A stretch of 9,525 nt of DNA from Arthrobacter sp. (GTDB lineage: Bacteria; Actinomycetota; Actinomycetes; Actinomycetales; Micrococcaceae), in contig JAODMA010000375.1 of NCBI GenBank assembly GCA_025464545.1, positions 1 through 9,525 of the forward strand, read 5' to 3'. Each line of letters opens with the position of its first letter. Position 1 is the first letter of the stretch. The position numbers were made by a program, and so were the translations under genes. The notes below the pieces were generated by a model. The model ran no database searches and was not told the origin of the DNA. It saw only the letters and a program-made list of their open reading frames with translations. Positions 1 through 6,563 of this stretch are shown here, one piece after another.

Positions 1-806
1 GGGCTCATGCCGCCGAGTTCCAGTGTGACGGGAATGAGATTCTGGCTGGCGTACTGGCTGATAAGGCGGCCGGTTGTGGTCTCGCAGGTGAAGGCGATCT
101 TGCGGATGCGGGGGCTGGAGGCCAGCGGTTTGCCGGCCTCGACGCCGAAGCCGTTTACGTCGTTGAGGACACCGGCGGGCAAAAGGTCGCCGATGAGTTC
201 CATCAGGACGAGGATGGACGTCGGCGTCTGCTCGGCGGGCTTCAGGACCACGGCGTTGCCGGCGGCGAGTGCCGGGGCGAGCTTCCAGACGGCCATCAGG
301 ATCGGAAAGTTCCAGGGGATGATCTGGCCCACAACGCCGAGCGGTTCGTGGTAGTGGTAGGCGGTGGTGTCGTCGTCGAGCTGGGACAGGCGGCCTTCCT
401 GGGCCCGGACGGCGGACGCGAAGTAGCGGAAGTGGTCCGCGGCTAGCGGGAGGTCGGCGTTGAGGGTCTCGCGGATCGGCTTGCCGTTGTCCCAGGTTTC
501 CGCGACGGCTAGCATTTCGAGGTTCGCGTCGATCCGGTCGGCAATCTTGTTCAGGATCGCAGCGCGCTCAGCGACGGAGGTCTTGCCCCAGGAAGGGGCC
601 ACCTTGTGGGCTGCGTCCAGCGCCAGTTCAATGTCCTCTGCAGTCCCCCGTGCAACCTCGCAAAAGGGCTTGCCGGTGACGGGGGTGATGTTCTCGAAGT
701 ACTGGCCCTTGACAGGGGCAACCCACTCGCCGCCGATCCAGTTCTCGTAGCGGTCCTTGAAGGTGACCTTCGAGCCCTCGGTACCGGGCTGTGCGTAGAC
801 AGTCAT
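1..806 (-). CDS. NAD-dependent aldehyde dehydrogenase, ExaC/AldA-like, 3' end cut off by the window edge
   Basis: This cytosolic enzyme oxidises an aldehyde to its carboxylate with NAD+. The best family match I recall is the acetaldehyde/propanal-type ExaC/AldA group, but the substrate is an inference. 268 codons are present, against about 500 in the family, so the catalytic cysteine lies outside the window. Visible motifs are PWNFP (residues 164-168, oxyanion Asn166), the cofactor-binding LKPAEQ (188-193) and the general-base motif LELGG (262-266, Glu264). The ATG start is set by AAAGGAG six bases upstream. Three residues look wrong for the family. Asp216 stands in LNDVNGFG where a hydrophobic residue is usual. 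Cys241 stands in FTCETTTG, normally FTG. Met267 stands in LELGGM, normally LELGGK. The second dehydrogenase in this window has the usual residue at each site. The gene follows the GAF regulator gene on the same strand, which suggests that regulator controls it. Confidence 0.92.
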   Translation of the reverse strand, partial: MTVYAQPGTEGSKVTFKDRYENWIGGEWVAPVKGQYFENITPVTGKPFCEVARGTAEDIELALDAAHKVAPSWGKTSVAERAAILNKIADRIDANLEMLAVAETWDNGKPIRETLNADLPLAADHFRYFASAVRAQEGRLSQLDDDTTAYHYHEPLGVVGQIIPWNFPILMAVWKLAPALAAGNAVVLKPAEQTPTSILVLMELIGDLLPAGVLNDVNGFGVEAGKPLASSPRIRKIAFTCETTTGRLISQYASQNLIPVTLELGGMS

Positions 807-812
807 TGCTAG

Positions 813-819
813 CTCCTTT
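813..819 (-). promoter_or_regulatory. Ribosome binding site of the edge aldehyde dehydrogenase
   Basis: AAAGGAG on the minus strand lies six bases before the ATG at 806. It is close to the ideal anti-16S match and fixes the start. It suggests strong translation. Confidence 0.8.
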
Positions 820-849
820 GCTGTGCAAGATTGAAGGCGAACTGATGAT

Positions 850-906
850 GGCAGTTGCCGTTGCCCCTCAGCCTAGGAGCAGGGAGGTTGCAGTCAGGTT
901 GCAACC
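850..906. promoter_or_regulatory. Candidate operator: repeated GTTGC half-sites upstream of the aldehyde dehydrogenase
   Basis: Four copies of GTTGC on the plus strand start at 854, 860, 887 and 898. The last is part of the perfect 10-bp palindrome GGTTGCAACC (897-906). Its left neighbour GGTTGCA (886-892) lies exactly 11 bp away, about one helical turn. GGCAGTTGCC (850-859) is a second palindrome with a 2-bp centre. The sites lie 44-100 bp upstream of the dehydrogenase start and just past the stop of the regulator gene, a suitable place for an activator to bind. That the GAF regulator binds here is an inference. No convincing -35/-10 pair was found in this gap. Confidence 0.4.
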
Positions 907-930
907 CTATGAGCCGGGTCACTCCGGGGC

Positions 931-2313
931 CTACGCGCTGAGTTCCGCGTCCAGCCGTTCGAGATCGGCGACGACGGCGGCGCGCCTGGGGGACCGGGGC
1001 GGCAGCAGCTTCAGCGCGGCGACCCGGACCTCGACGTCGTCCCTTGCCTCTGGCAGCCGGGCGTACTTCAGCAGTGCTTCGGCACTCCCGTCGGTCAGCA
1101 CAGCCTCCCGCAGCAGGGAGGCGACCCGGTTGCGCAGCTCGGTAATGCCGGGCGCTTCGGAGCGGGGCAGTACTGCGCCGCGGTAGATCTCCAGGGCGAT
1201 CCGGTGGGCGCCACGCTGCAGGCAATTGAGCACCTGGCCCGCGTCCGGCACCAAATCCATCGGCAGGCGGTAGGGCCGGGATTCCGGGACGGCGTCCGGG
1301 TTGAGTTGCTGGAGAACCTTGCGCAGGCGCACCATCTCCGCTCGCAGCGTCATCGTCGACGCTTCCCCGGGATACAGCAACGAGCAGAGTTCTTCGGCGT
1401 TGAGGCCCTCCGGGTGCGTGCTGAGCAGCGCCAGGATCTCGCTGTGCCGGGCCGACAGGGCCACGGTCCGCCCGTCAATGCTCAGCAGCGCCTGATCCCG
1501 ACCCAGGAGCTGCAGACTGTTGCGGTACAGGCTCGTTGCGTCGGGGGAGGTCGAAGAGGCGCGGGCCGTTGCCGTAGCCACCGGGCCGCGCCGCGGGGTC
1601 GGCGACGCTGAACCTGCAGCGGCCAGTTGGAGCCGTTCGACCCGCAGGTGGGCCTGGGCCGCGGCGACGGTGGCCTCGACCAGGGACAGGGTGTGAGGCG
1701 CGACGGCGGACTCGGTACCGGTGATGTCGACGACGCCGAGCAGCGCGCCCGAATCGGGATCGTGGAACGGCACGGCCGTGCAGCTCCACGGGTGGACGGA
1801 TCGCTTGTAGTGCTCGGCGCCGGAGATTTGGATCCCGCGGCCCAAGGCGATGGCGGTGCCGGGGGCGCTGGTACCGACGGTTGCCTCGGACCAGTCGGCA
1901 CCTGGAACGAACATCATGCCTTCGGCCTTGCGCTGCGTGGCGGCGTCGCCGTCAACCCAGAGCAGCCTGCCGAGTTCGTCGCCTACGGCTACCAGCATCC
2001 CGCTGTCGTGGCTGGGCAGGACCAGAAGCTTGTAAATGACTGGCATGATCGCGGCCAGGGGATGCTGGCGCCGGTACTCTTCAAGTTCCCCGCGGTCCAT
2101 GGCCAGCGGGGCCTCGGGGTGGTCCGGGTTGGCGTGCAGCTGGGCAGAGCGCCGCCATGACTCCTGGATTACGGGGCTGAGCCCGGGCAGCTGCCGGGCC
2201 TCGGGGAACAGCAGGCCCCGGGAATCCAGCTGCTCGTGGCCAGTACTGGCATACTTCTGGCGCAGCTCCGCAGTGTGGCCGTTGGGTGCTGCCGGATGGA
2301 CCGGATTCCTCAT
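931..2313 (-). CDS. GAF-domain transcriptional regulator with SARP-like winged-helix C-terminal half
   Basis: This 460-residue protein is probably a cytosolic, ligand-sensing regulator of the adjacent aldehyde dehydrogenase gene. Residues about 45-60 (IQESWRRS) and 88-225 resemble the sensory half of AcoR-type activators, including VGTSAPGTA (146-154), GAEHY (165-169), HPWSCTAVPF (174-183) and GVVDITG (193-199). After a low-complexity linker rich in Ala, Ser, Pro and Thr (about 230-262), there is no sigma-54 AAA+ domain and no Fis helix. Instead residues about 276-350 look like an OmpR-type winged helix (VALSARHSEILALL, then LRAEMVRLRKVL). Residues about 360-410 recall the bacterial transcriptional activation domain of SARP regulators (ALEIYRGAVL). 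This fits actinobacteria, which lack sigma-54. The ATG at 2313 is preceded by AGGTGGGAG (2318-2326). An upstream extension of the frame to 2541 overlaps the reductase gene and is rejected. The ligand is unknown. Confidence 0.85.
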   Translation of the reverse strand: MRNPVHPAAPNGHTAELRQKYASTGHEQLDSRGLLFPEARQLPGLSPVIQESWRRSAQLHANPDHPEAPLAMDRGELEEYRRQHPLAAIMPVIYKLLVLPSHDSGMLVAVGDELGRLLWVDGDAATQRKAEGMMFVPGADWSEATVGTSAPGTAIALGRGIQISGAEHYKRSVHPWSCTAVPFHDPDSGALLGVVDITGTESAVAPHTLSLVEATVAAAQAHLRVERLQLAAAGSASPTPRRGPVATATARASSTSPDATSLYRNSLQLLGRDQALLSIDGRTVALSARHSEILALLSTHPEGLNAEELCSLLYPGEASTMTLRAEMVRLRKVLQQLNPDAVPESRPYRLPMDLVPDAGQVLNCLQRGAHRIALEIYRGAVLPRSEAPGITELRNRVASLLREAVLTDGSAEALLKYARLPEARDDVEVRVAALKLLPPRSPRRAAVVADLERLDAELSA

Positions 2314-2355
2314 TGAACTCCCACCTGACGGGCGCGACGGCCTGCCGGGGGCAGC

Positions 2356-2385
2356 CGCGTCCGGCAAGTCTAGTGGCCGGACGCG
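2356..2385. repeat. Perfect 10-bp inverted repeat between fprA and the regulator gene
   Basis: CGCGTCCGGC (2356-2365) and GCCGGACGCG (2376-2385) flank a 10-base loop. The repeat lies just after the fprA stop codon and about 43 bases before the regulator start. It has no U-tract on either strand, so it could be a tail-less terminator for fprA, an mRNA-processing hairpin or an operator. Read on the minus strand, the loop contains TAGACT, which fits a TAnnnT -10 element for the regulator gene, but no -35 match is visible. Confidence 0.5.
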
Positions 2386-2399
2386 TGTTCCGGATACAG

Positions 2400-3836
2400 C
2401 TAACCGCGGGAGATCTCGATCATGTCCTCGCGGGGAACCACCTTGACGCGTTCCCGGACGATGCCGTTCGCGTCCTCCGCGGCGGACCATTCCTCGCCCA
2501 GCGCCAGCTCGTGGGCGTCGAGCTTGATCCAGCCGTCCCACGTCGTGTACTCGATGCCCCGCTCCTCGAGGAGATCGATGATGGCCCGCGGATCCGGGTT
2601 CTGGGCCGGCGGCAGGGTCAGCCGGTCCTCGAGCAGGAAACCGATGGTCTCGAGCGCGTCGCCCTTGGTGTGCCCGATCAGACCGACGGGCCCGCGTTTG
2701 ATCCAGCCGGTGGCGTAGATGCCGGGGAAGGGATTGCCCTCGGCGTCGAGCACCCTCCCGCCCTCGTTGGGAATGACTCCGCGCTTGGCGTCATATTCAA
2801 GTTCGTCCAGCGGCGAGCCGTGGTAGCCGATCGCCCGGTAGACGGCCTGCACCGGGTAGTCGAGGAACTCCCCCGTGCCCTTGGCGTTTCCGGTGCCGTC
2901 CAACTGCATCCGTTCGAACTTGATGCCCGCGACTTTGCCGGGGTGTGCGGGATCGTCATAGATCTCAACCGGGCTGTGCAGGAAGTGCAGATGCAGTCGG
3001 CGGGAGGACGGCTCCTCGGCCTCCGCATGCTCCTCCACGAGCCAGTTCGTCAGGGTGTTGACCATGGTGCGGATCTGGTTGTTGGTGCGGATCGCTTCGT
3101 CGGAGGCCTCGTCGAACTCGAAGTCCTCCGGGTACAGGACGATGTCAACATCCTTGGCGTGGGAGAGTTCGCGCAGTTCCAACGGGGTGAACTTCACCTG
3201 GGCGGGGCCGCGGCGGCCGAACACGTGTACGTCCGTGGCCGGGGAGTTCTTGAGCGCCTGGTAGACGTTGTCGGGGATTTCCGTGACCAGCAGTTCGTCG
3301 GCGTGCTTGACCAGCATGCGGGCCACGTCCAGGGCCACGTTGCCGTTGCCGATCACCGCGATTTCCTTGGCCTCCAGCGGCCAGTCGCGGCCCACATCGG
3401 GGTGGCCGTCGTACCAGGACACGAAGTCGGCCCCGCCGAAGGAGCCTTCCAGCCCGATCCCGGGGATGGCCAGCTCCGCATCCTTGATAGCGCCGGTGGA
3501 GAAGATTACGGCATCGTAGAACGCGCGGAAGTCGTGCAGCGTCAGGTCGCGGCCGTAGGTGACGTTGCCGAGGAAACGGATATCGCCGCGGTCCAGGACC
3601 TTGTGCAGGGCGTTGACGATCCCCTTGATCCGGGGGTGGTCCGGGGCCACACCGTAGCGGATCAGGCCGTAGGGCGCCGGGTAGGCCTCGAAGAGGTCGA
3701 TGCTGACCTCGAAGTCGCCGTCCCTGACTTCATTGGACTTGGTCAGAATGTCCGCGGCGTAAACGCCGGCCGGTCCGGCGCCGACAATCGCGACGCGGAG
3801 CGGACGTTTGGACGTGGTTTCGGCCGAGTTGGACAC
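2400..3836 (-). CDS. fprA: Ferredoxin--NADP+ reductase, FprA/adrenodoxin-reductase type
   Basis: This soluble FAD flavoprotein moves electrons between NADPH and ferredoxin, typically to feed cytochrome P450s or other ferredoxin-dependent enzymes. The product has 478 residues, close to the roughly 456 of mycobacterial FprA. The FAD-binding GAGPAG is at residues 19-24, and AYPAPYGLIRYGVAPDH (51-67) is a hallmark of this family. The NADP-binding GNGNVALD is at 163-170, and the arginine pair that recognises the NADP phosphate is at 208-209 (FGRRGPAQVKFT). The second FAD segment is ATGWIKRGPVG (375-385). I chose the GTG at 3836 because AGAAGGG lies six bases before it. A GTG 16 codons upstream (3884) is in frame but has no such site. 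Downstream on the same strand lies the regulator gene, 86 bases away. The physiological ferredoxin partner is not in the window. Confidence 0.93.
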   Translation of the reverse strand: MSNSAETTSKRPLRVAIVGAGPAGVYAADILTKSNEVRDGDFEVSIDLFEAYPAPYGLIRYGVAPDHPRIKGIVNALHKVLDRGDIRFLGNVTYGRDLTLHDFRAFYDAVIFSTGAIKDAELAIPGIGLEGSFGGADFVSWYDGHPDVGRDWPLEAKEIAVIGNGNVALDVARMLVKHADELLVTEIPDNVYQALKNSPATDVHVFGRRGPAQVKFTPLELRELSHAKDVDIVLYPEDFEFDEASDEAIRTNNQIRTMVNTLTNWLVEEHAEAEEPSSRRLHLHFLHSPVEIYDDPAHPGKVAGIKFERMQLDGTGNAKGTGEFLDYPVQAVYRAIGYHGSPLDELEYDAKRGVIPNEGGRVLDAEGNPFPGIYATGWIKRGPVGLIGHTKGDALETIGFLLEDRLTLPPAQNPDPRAIIDLLEERGIEYTTWDGWIKLDAHELALGEEWSAAEDANGIVRERVKVVPREDMIEISRG

Positions 3837-4011
3837 CGGGAGCCCTTCTGAGTCTTGGCTGCTGCACGAGGTCTTGCAGTGCACAATCCCTTATTCTAAA
3901 TGTCCGCGGGAACGGGTGGGGCTCCGGGTGACTGAGATCGCAGGGATCCGTGCCCGCAACTGGGGACTAATAGGTCGGAATACCGGACCGACAGGTGGTG
4001 TTATTGATTTT
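3837..4011. promoter_or_regulatory. Divergent intergenic region between fprA and rarD
   Basis: These 175 bases separate two divergent genes and should contain both promoters. On the minus strand TAGAAT (3893-3898) is a good -10 candidate for fprA. It would put the transcript start near 3886, so the GTG at 3884 would sit almost at the 5' end, and the GTG at 3836 would have a leader of about 50 bases. No TTGACA-like -35 is evident. On the plus strand, GTCGG (3974-3978) and CCGAC (3988-3992) form a short inverted repeat upstream of rarD, a weak operator candidate. Confidence 0.4.
3843..3849 (-). promoter_or_regulatory. Ribosome binding site that sets the fprA start
   Basis: AGAAGGG on the minus strand is six bases upstream of the GTG at 3836. 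It favours this start over the in-frame GTG at 3884. Confidence 0.65.
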
Positions 4012-5037
4012 GTGCCTAAACCCGACGGATCCTTCTCCCCAGCCACGCTCACAGCCCCGGGTGCCGCCGCGCCTTCGGGAGGCACGCTGCAGCAGCAGCC
4101 GGGTGCGCTTAAGGCCGTGGACAAGGACACGACGGCGGGAGTCCTTTTCGGCATCGGCGCCTACGGGCTGTGGGGGCTGCTTCCGCTGTACTTCTTTGTG
4201 CTCGCACCGGCCGGCCCAGTCGAAATCGTGGCCAACCGGGTGGTTTGGTCGCTGTTGTTCTGCACCCTGCTGATCACGGTCACCCGCTCGTGGCGGGTGC
4301 TCGGAGCGGCTTTCCGGAACCGCACGGTGATCGGCCCGCTTGCCATCGCAGCCGGATTGATCGCCGTGAACTGGTTGACCTACACCTACGGCGTGACCAC
4401 CGGCCAAACCGTGGAGGCGTCGCTCGGTTACTTCATCAATCCGCTCGTCTCGGTGTTGCTGGGCGTTTTCGTGTTGAAGGAGAAGCTGCGTCCGCTGCAG
4501 TGGGCCGCCGTCGGCATCGGGTTCATCGCCGTCGGCGTGCTGACCGTCTCGTACGGGAAACTGCCGTGGATTGCCTTGACCCTGGCGTTTAGCTTCGGCC
4601 TCTACGGTTTCCTCAAGAAGCGGGTTGGACCGCGCGCGGATGCGATCACCAGCCTCACCGTGGAGACCGTCGTACTGGCACCGCTTGCCGCCGCCACGAT
4701 GATTTTCCTGGCGGTCAGCGGGGCCGCAACACTGACCACCAATGGAACCGGACACTTCTGGTTGCTCCTGGCGTCGGGCGTCATCACCGCCGTGCCGCTG
4801 CTGTTCTTCGGCGCCTCCGCACGCCGGCTGCCGATGACCACCATTGGCCTGTTGCAGTACTTCGCCCCGGTCCTGCAGTTCATTGTGGCCCTGGCCGTCT
4901 TCAAGGAAGCCATGACCACGGACCGCTGGATCGGTTTCGGCGTCGTCTGGCTTGCCCTTCTGGTCCTTACCGTGGACATGCTGCGTACCGCGGGCAAGAA
5001 TTCGCTCAGCCGCAAGCGGGCCCGGGCCGCCGCCTGA
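4012..5037 (+). CDS. rarD: RarD/EamA-family (DMT superfamily) membrane transporter
   Basis: This is an integral membrane protein of the drug/metabolite transporter superfamily with about ten hydrophobic segments between residues 42 and 324. The substrate is unknown; the family name comes from a proposed chloramphenicol permease role. The RarD signature NWLTYTYGVTTGQTVEASLG (120-139), followed by YFINPLVSVLLG, is clear, as are LAFSFGLYGFLKKR (191-204) and LQYFAPVLQF (281-290). The C-terminal tail is basic (SRKRARAAA). The start is uncertain. The GTG at 4012 gives 341 residues, with about 40 polar residues before the first membrane segment and AGGTGG 14 bases upstream, too far for a normal site. 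The GTG at 4117 would give 306 residues, nearer the usual 300. The ends of rarD and the stress protein gene converge, 39 bases apart. Confidence 0.88.
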   Translation: MPKPDGSFSPATLTAPGAAAPSGGTLQQQPGALKAVDKDTTAGVLFGIGAYGLWGLLPLYFFVLAPAGPVEIVANRVVWSLLFCTLLITVTRSWRVLGAAFRNRTVIGPLAIAAGLIAVNWLTYTYGVTTGQTVEASLGYFINPLVSVLLGVFVLKEKLRPLQWAAVGIGFIAVGVLTVSYGKLPWIALTLAFSFGLYGFLKKRVGPRADAITSLTVETVVLAPLAAATMIFLAVSGAATLTTNGTGHFWLLLASGVITAVPLLFFGASARRLPMTTIGLLQYFAPVLQFIVALAVFKEAMTTDRWIGFGVVWLALLVLTVDMLRTAGKNSLSRKRARAAA

Positions 5038-5058
5038 GACGGACTCAAACGGCGGCCC
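5024..5058. terminator. Hairpin at the rarD/usp convergence, possible bidirectional terminator
   Basis: GGGCCGCCG (5024-5032) pairs perfectly with CGGCGGCCC (5050-5058) across a 17-base loop that includes the rarD stop codon. The plus strand continues as CTTGTCCTTGCT, only mildly T-rich, and the minus side has no U-tract. Its position between convergent genes supports termination, but the weak tail and large loop limit confidence. Confidence 0.4.
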
Positions 5059-5076
5059 CTTGTCCTTGCTCTGTGG

Positions 5077-5949
5077 TCACACCTCGCGGCTGGAATCGCC
5101 GCGCTCGTAGTCCCGCGGGACCACCACCATCGGGACCGGCAGTGCGCGCAGGACCTTGTTGGCCGTGCTGCCGATGAAGAGCTTGTTCCTTTCGCCGAGC
5201 CGTGACGAGCCCACGATCAGAATTTCGCCGTCGTCCCACTCAAGGTCGTCGATCGCTTCCTCGATGGTCCTGCCGTGCGCCACTTCAACACTGACGTTAT
5301 GCCCGGCCGGGAGCCGGCCGGAGGCGCCCGTCAGGACTGTATTGGCGTGGATATGGGCGGCATTGATGTTCTCGCCGCTGTCCCCTAGGGCGTCAAGTTC
5401 CACGAGCGAGACAAGCCGCAACGGCACGCCGCGGCGTTCTGCGGATTCGATTGCTACATCGATGGCCGCCTCCGCGCCGGAGCGCCGGCCCACGGCCAGG
5501 GTCAGCCGCGTGATGGGGTCCATGCGGCGGTAGCCGCGGGGCGCCAGCGCCACCGGGACGGGCGAGGCATGGAGCAGGGCGTTGGCGACGCTTCCCACGC
5601 TGTACCGCTTGAACAGCCCGTTGTTCGCCGCGCCCACGACGATCAGACCGGCTTCGTATTCCACGGCCGCGCCGATCAGGCCCGCCGCGAACGACTCGGC
5701 CCGCCGGACGTGGAACCTTGCCTCCAGCTCCGTCGGTACCAGCGCCAGCCCTTCGCGCTCCACGGCCAGCAGGTCCTTCTCGGCCGCGCTGACCCGGGTT
5801 CCCTCGGCGTTCGGGTCGACGTTGGCGCCACGCCGGTCCATGACGTAGACCAGGTCAAGGTGCGCCCCTTGCGCGCGGGCCATGGCCGAGGCGAGAGCTA
5901 CGGCGTCGGCGCCGCGTTCGTTGGGTGTATAGCCAACTACGTATCGCAT
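5077..5949 (-). CDS. Universal stress protein with two UspA domains
   Basis: This is a cytosolic stress-response protein of 290 residues, built from two tandem UspA (HUP-fold) domains, about 1-138 and 145-280. That is the usual actinobacterial layout. In each half, the fourth strand is followed by the nucleotide loop: VVGAANNGLFKRYSVGS (104-120) and IVGSSRLGERNKLFIGS (245-261). The classical ATP-binding pattern is G-2x-G-9x-G-S/T. Here the second glycine is Asn109 in the first domain and Arg250 in the second, while the first Gly and the final GS are kept. The ATG at 5949 has AAGGGG seven bases upstream. An extension upstream to 6009 lacks a comparable site and has no UspA sequence, so it was left out. 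A DosR-box-like site lies about 130 bases upstream, so hypoxia or redox control is possible but unproven. Confidence 0.92.
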   Translation of the reverse strand: MRYVVGYTPNERGADAVALASAMARAQGAHLDLVYVMDRRGANVDPNAEGTRVSAAEKDLLAVEREGLALVPTELEARFHVRRAESFAAGLIGAAVEYEAGLIVVGAANNGLFKRYSVGSVANALLHASPVPVALAPRGYRRMDPITRLTLAVGRRSGAEAAIDVAIESAERRGVPLRLVSLVELDALGDSGENINAAHIHANTVLTGASGRLPAGHNVSVEVAHGRTIEEAIDDLEWDDGEILIVGSSRLGERNKLFIGSTANKVLRALPVPMVVVPRDYERGDSSREV

Positions 5950-6072
5950 GGATGAACCCCTTTTGGGTCTGGGCAGAAGCCAGCTGCGCTCCGGGGTTCC
6001 GGGCGACATCGGCCGGTCTGCGTTTCTGCATTGGTAGGAACGACTCTAGTTCAGGCTGCGCTGAATACCCCG

Positions 6073-6096
6073 CGGTGCACCGTGGCTTTCGGCCCT
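6073..6096. promoter_or_regulatory. Palindrome plus DosR-box-like site upstream of the usp gene
   Basis: CGGTGCACCG (6073-6082) is a perfect 10-bp palindrome. It overlaps by one base GTGGCTTTCGGCCCT (6082-6096), which matches 10 of the 12 fixed positions of the mycobacterial DosR consensus GGGACTTNNGNCCCT as I remember it. UspA genes are typical DosR targets. A weak minus-strand -10 candidate, TAGAGT, lies at 6043-6048, between this site and usp. The rest of 5950-6120 shows no gene. Confidence 0.3.
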
Positions 6097-6152
6097 GAGC
6101 AGGGGAATCTTTTCGGGCCTAGGCTGGACGATCGAGGGCAGCTCAGCGTGAG

Positions 6153-6433
6153 TGCGGGCAGCACCCGCCCGAGACTCCGCCCTACGACCAGTTGAGCTTC
6201 CGTTTCAGCGGAGGCTTCCCCAGCTATGACATCGAGTTTGTGCCCGAGCTGCCCTCACCAGCTATGCCCAGGCCGGCGACTTCGAAGGGGTGCTCAGCTA
6301 CGGACTCGGCGTCGGCCGTGCAATGGCGACCGTTCCGGAGACCAAGGTCCGCGTGTACGAGGTCGAAAAGATCCAGCAGGGCCAGCACCTGTACGTGGTG
6401 GCCATCCAGCTGGATTCCACACCGTGGAAATAG
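6153..6433 (+). pseudogene. Degraded AMIN-like domain protein gene
   Basis: Two pieces of one protein family are readable in different frames. The first (6153-6251) encodes PPYDQLSFRFSGGFPSYDIEF and ends in VPEL. The second (6251-6433, frame shifted) encodes ALTSYAQAGDFEGVLSYG, then VRVYEVEKI and a C-terminus QLDSTPWK before TAG at 6431. Both recall the actinobacterial AMIN-like domain of secreted or lipid-anchored cell-envelope proteins, in which several dozen residues normally separate these two blocks. I therefore infer an internal deletion with frame change near 6249-6252. No signal peptide or lipobox is left upstream: the first frame is closed by TAG at 6120, and another frame has a TGA at 6149. 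No start codon with a ribosome site is present. The parent function is not known to me in detail. Confidence 0.7.
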
Positions 6434-6504
6434 CCGGGCGGAATGCCGGCGCGGAAGTAGAAGCGCCAAAGTAGCCCGAACGGACGATGGAGTCCGGGGG
6501 AAAA

Positions 6505-6537
6505 GAAGAGCCGCGGACCCGAGGTCCGCGGCTCTTC
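6505..6537 (-). terminator. Strong intrinsic terminator of the patD-gabT unit
   Basis: A perfect 15-bp stem (6505-6519 with 6523-6537) with a 3-base loop is followed on the minus strand by TTTTCCCCC. It starts 27 bases after the gabT stop. On the plus strand, the bases after the stem are not T-rich enough for an equally good terminator, although it may also insulate readthrough from the pseudogene side. Confidence 0.85.
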
Positions 6538-6563
6538 CGTTGGCTTGCTGGCTTGTTTGCTTA

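Noticed and set aside
2314..2541. N-terminal extension of the GAF regulator
   Set aside because: It overlaps the end of fprA and encodes Arg/Gly/Pro-rich sequence. The ATG at 2313 has a good ribosome site and begins family-like sequence.
2286..3851. Plus-strand open frame of about 520 codons
   Set aside because: It is antisense to the FprA-like reductase and is a codon-bias shadow with no recognisable motif.
3967..4755. Minus-strand open frame of 262 codons
   Set aside because: Antisense to rarD. Its product is rich in Gln, Arg, Gly and His with no membrane segments, while the plus strand encodes a clear RarD protein.
6505..6537. Use of the 15-bp hairpin as a plus-strand terminator for the AMIN-like gene
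   Set aside because: The plus-strand 3' flank lacks a T run, whereas the minus-strand flank has one. It is assigned to gabT.
6541..6563. GGCTTGCTGGCTTG repeat after the gabT stop
   Set aside because: Too short and imperfect to call a repeat element. No function is evident.
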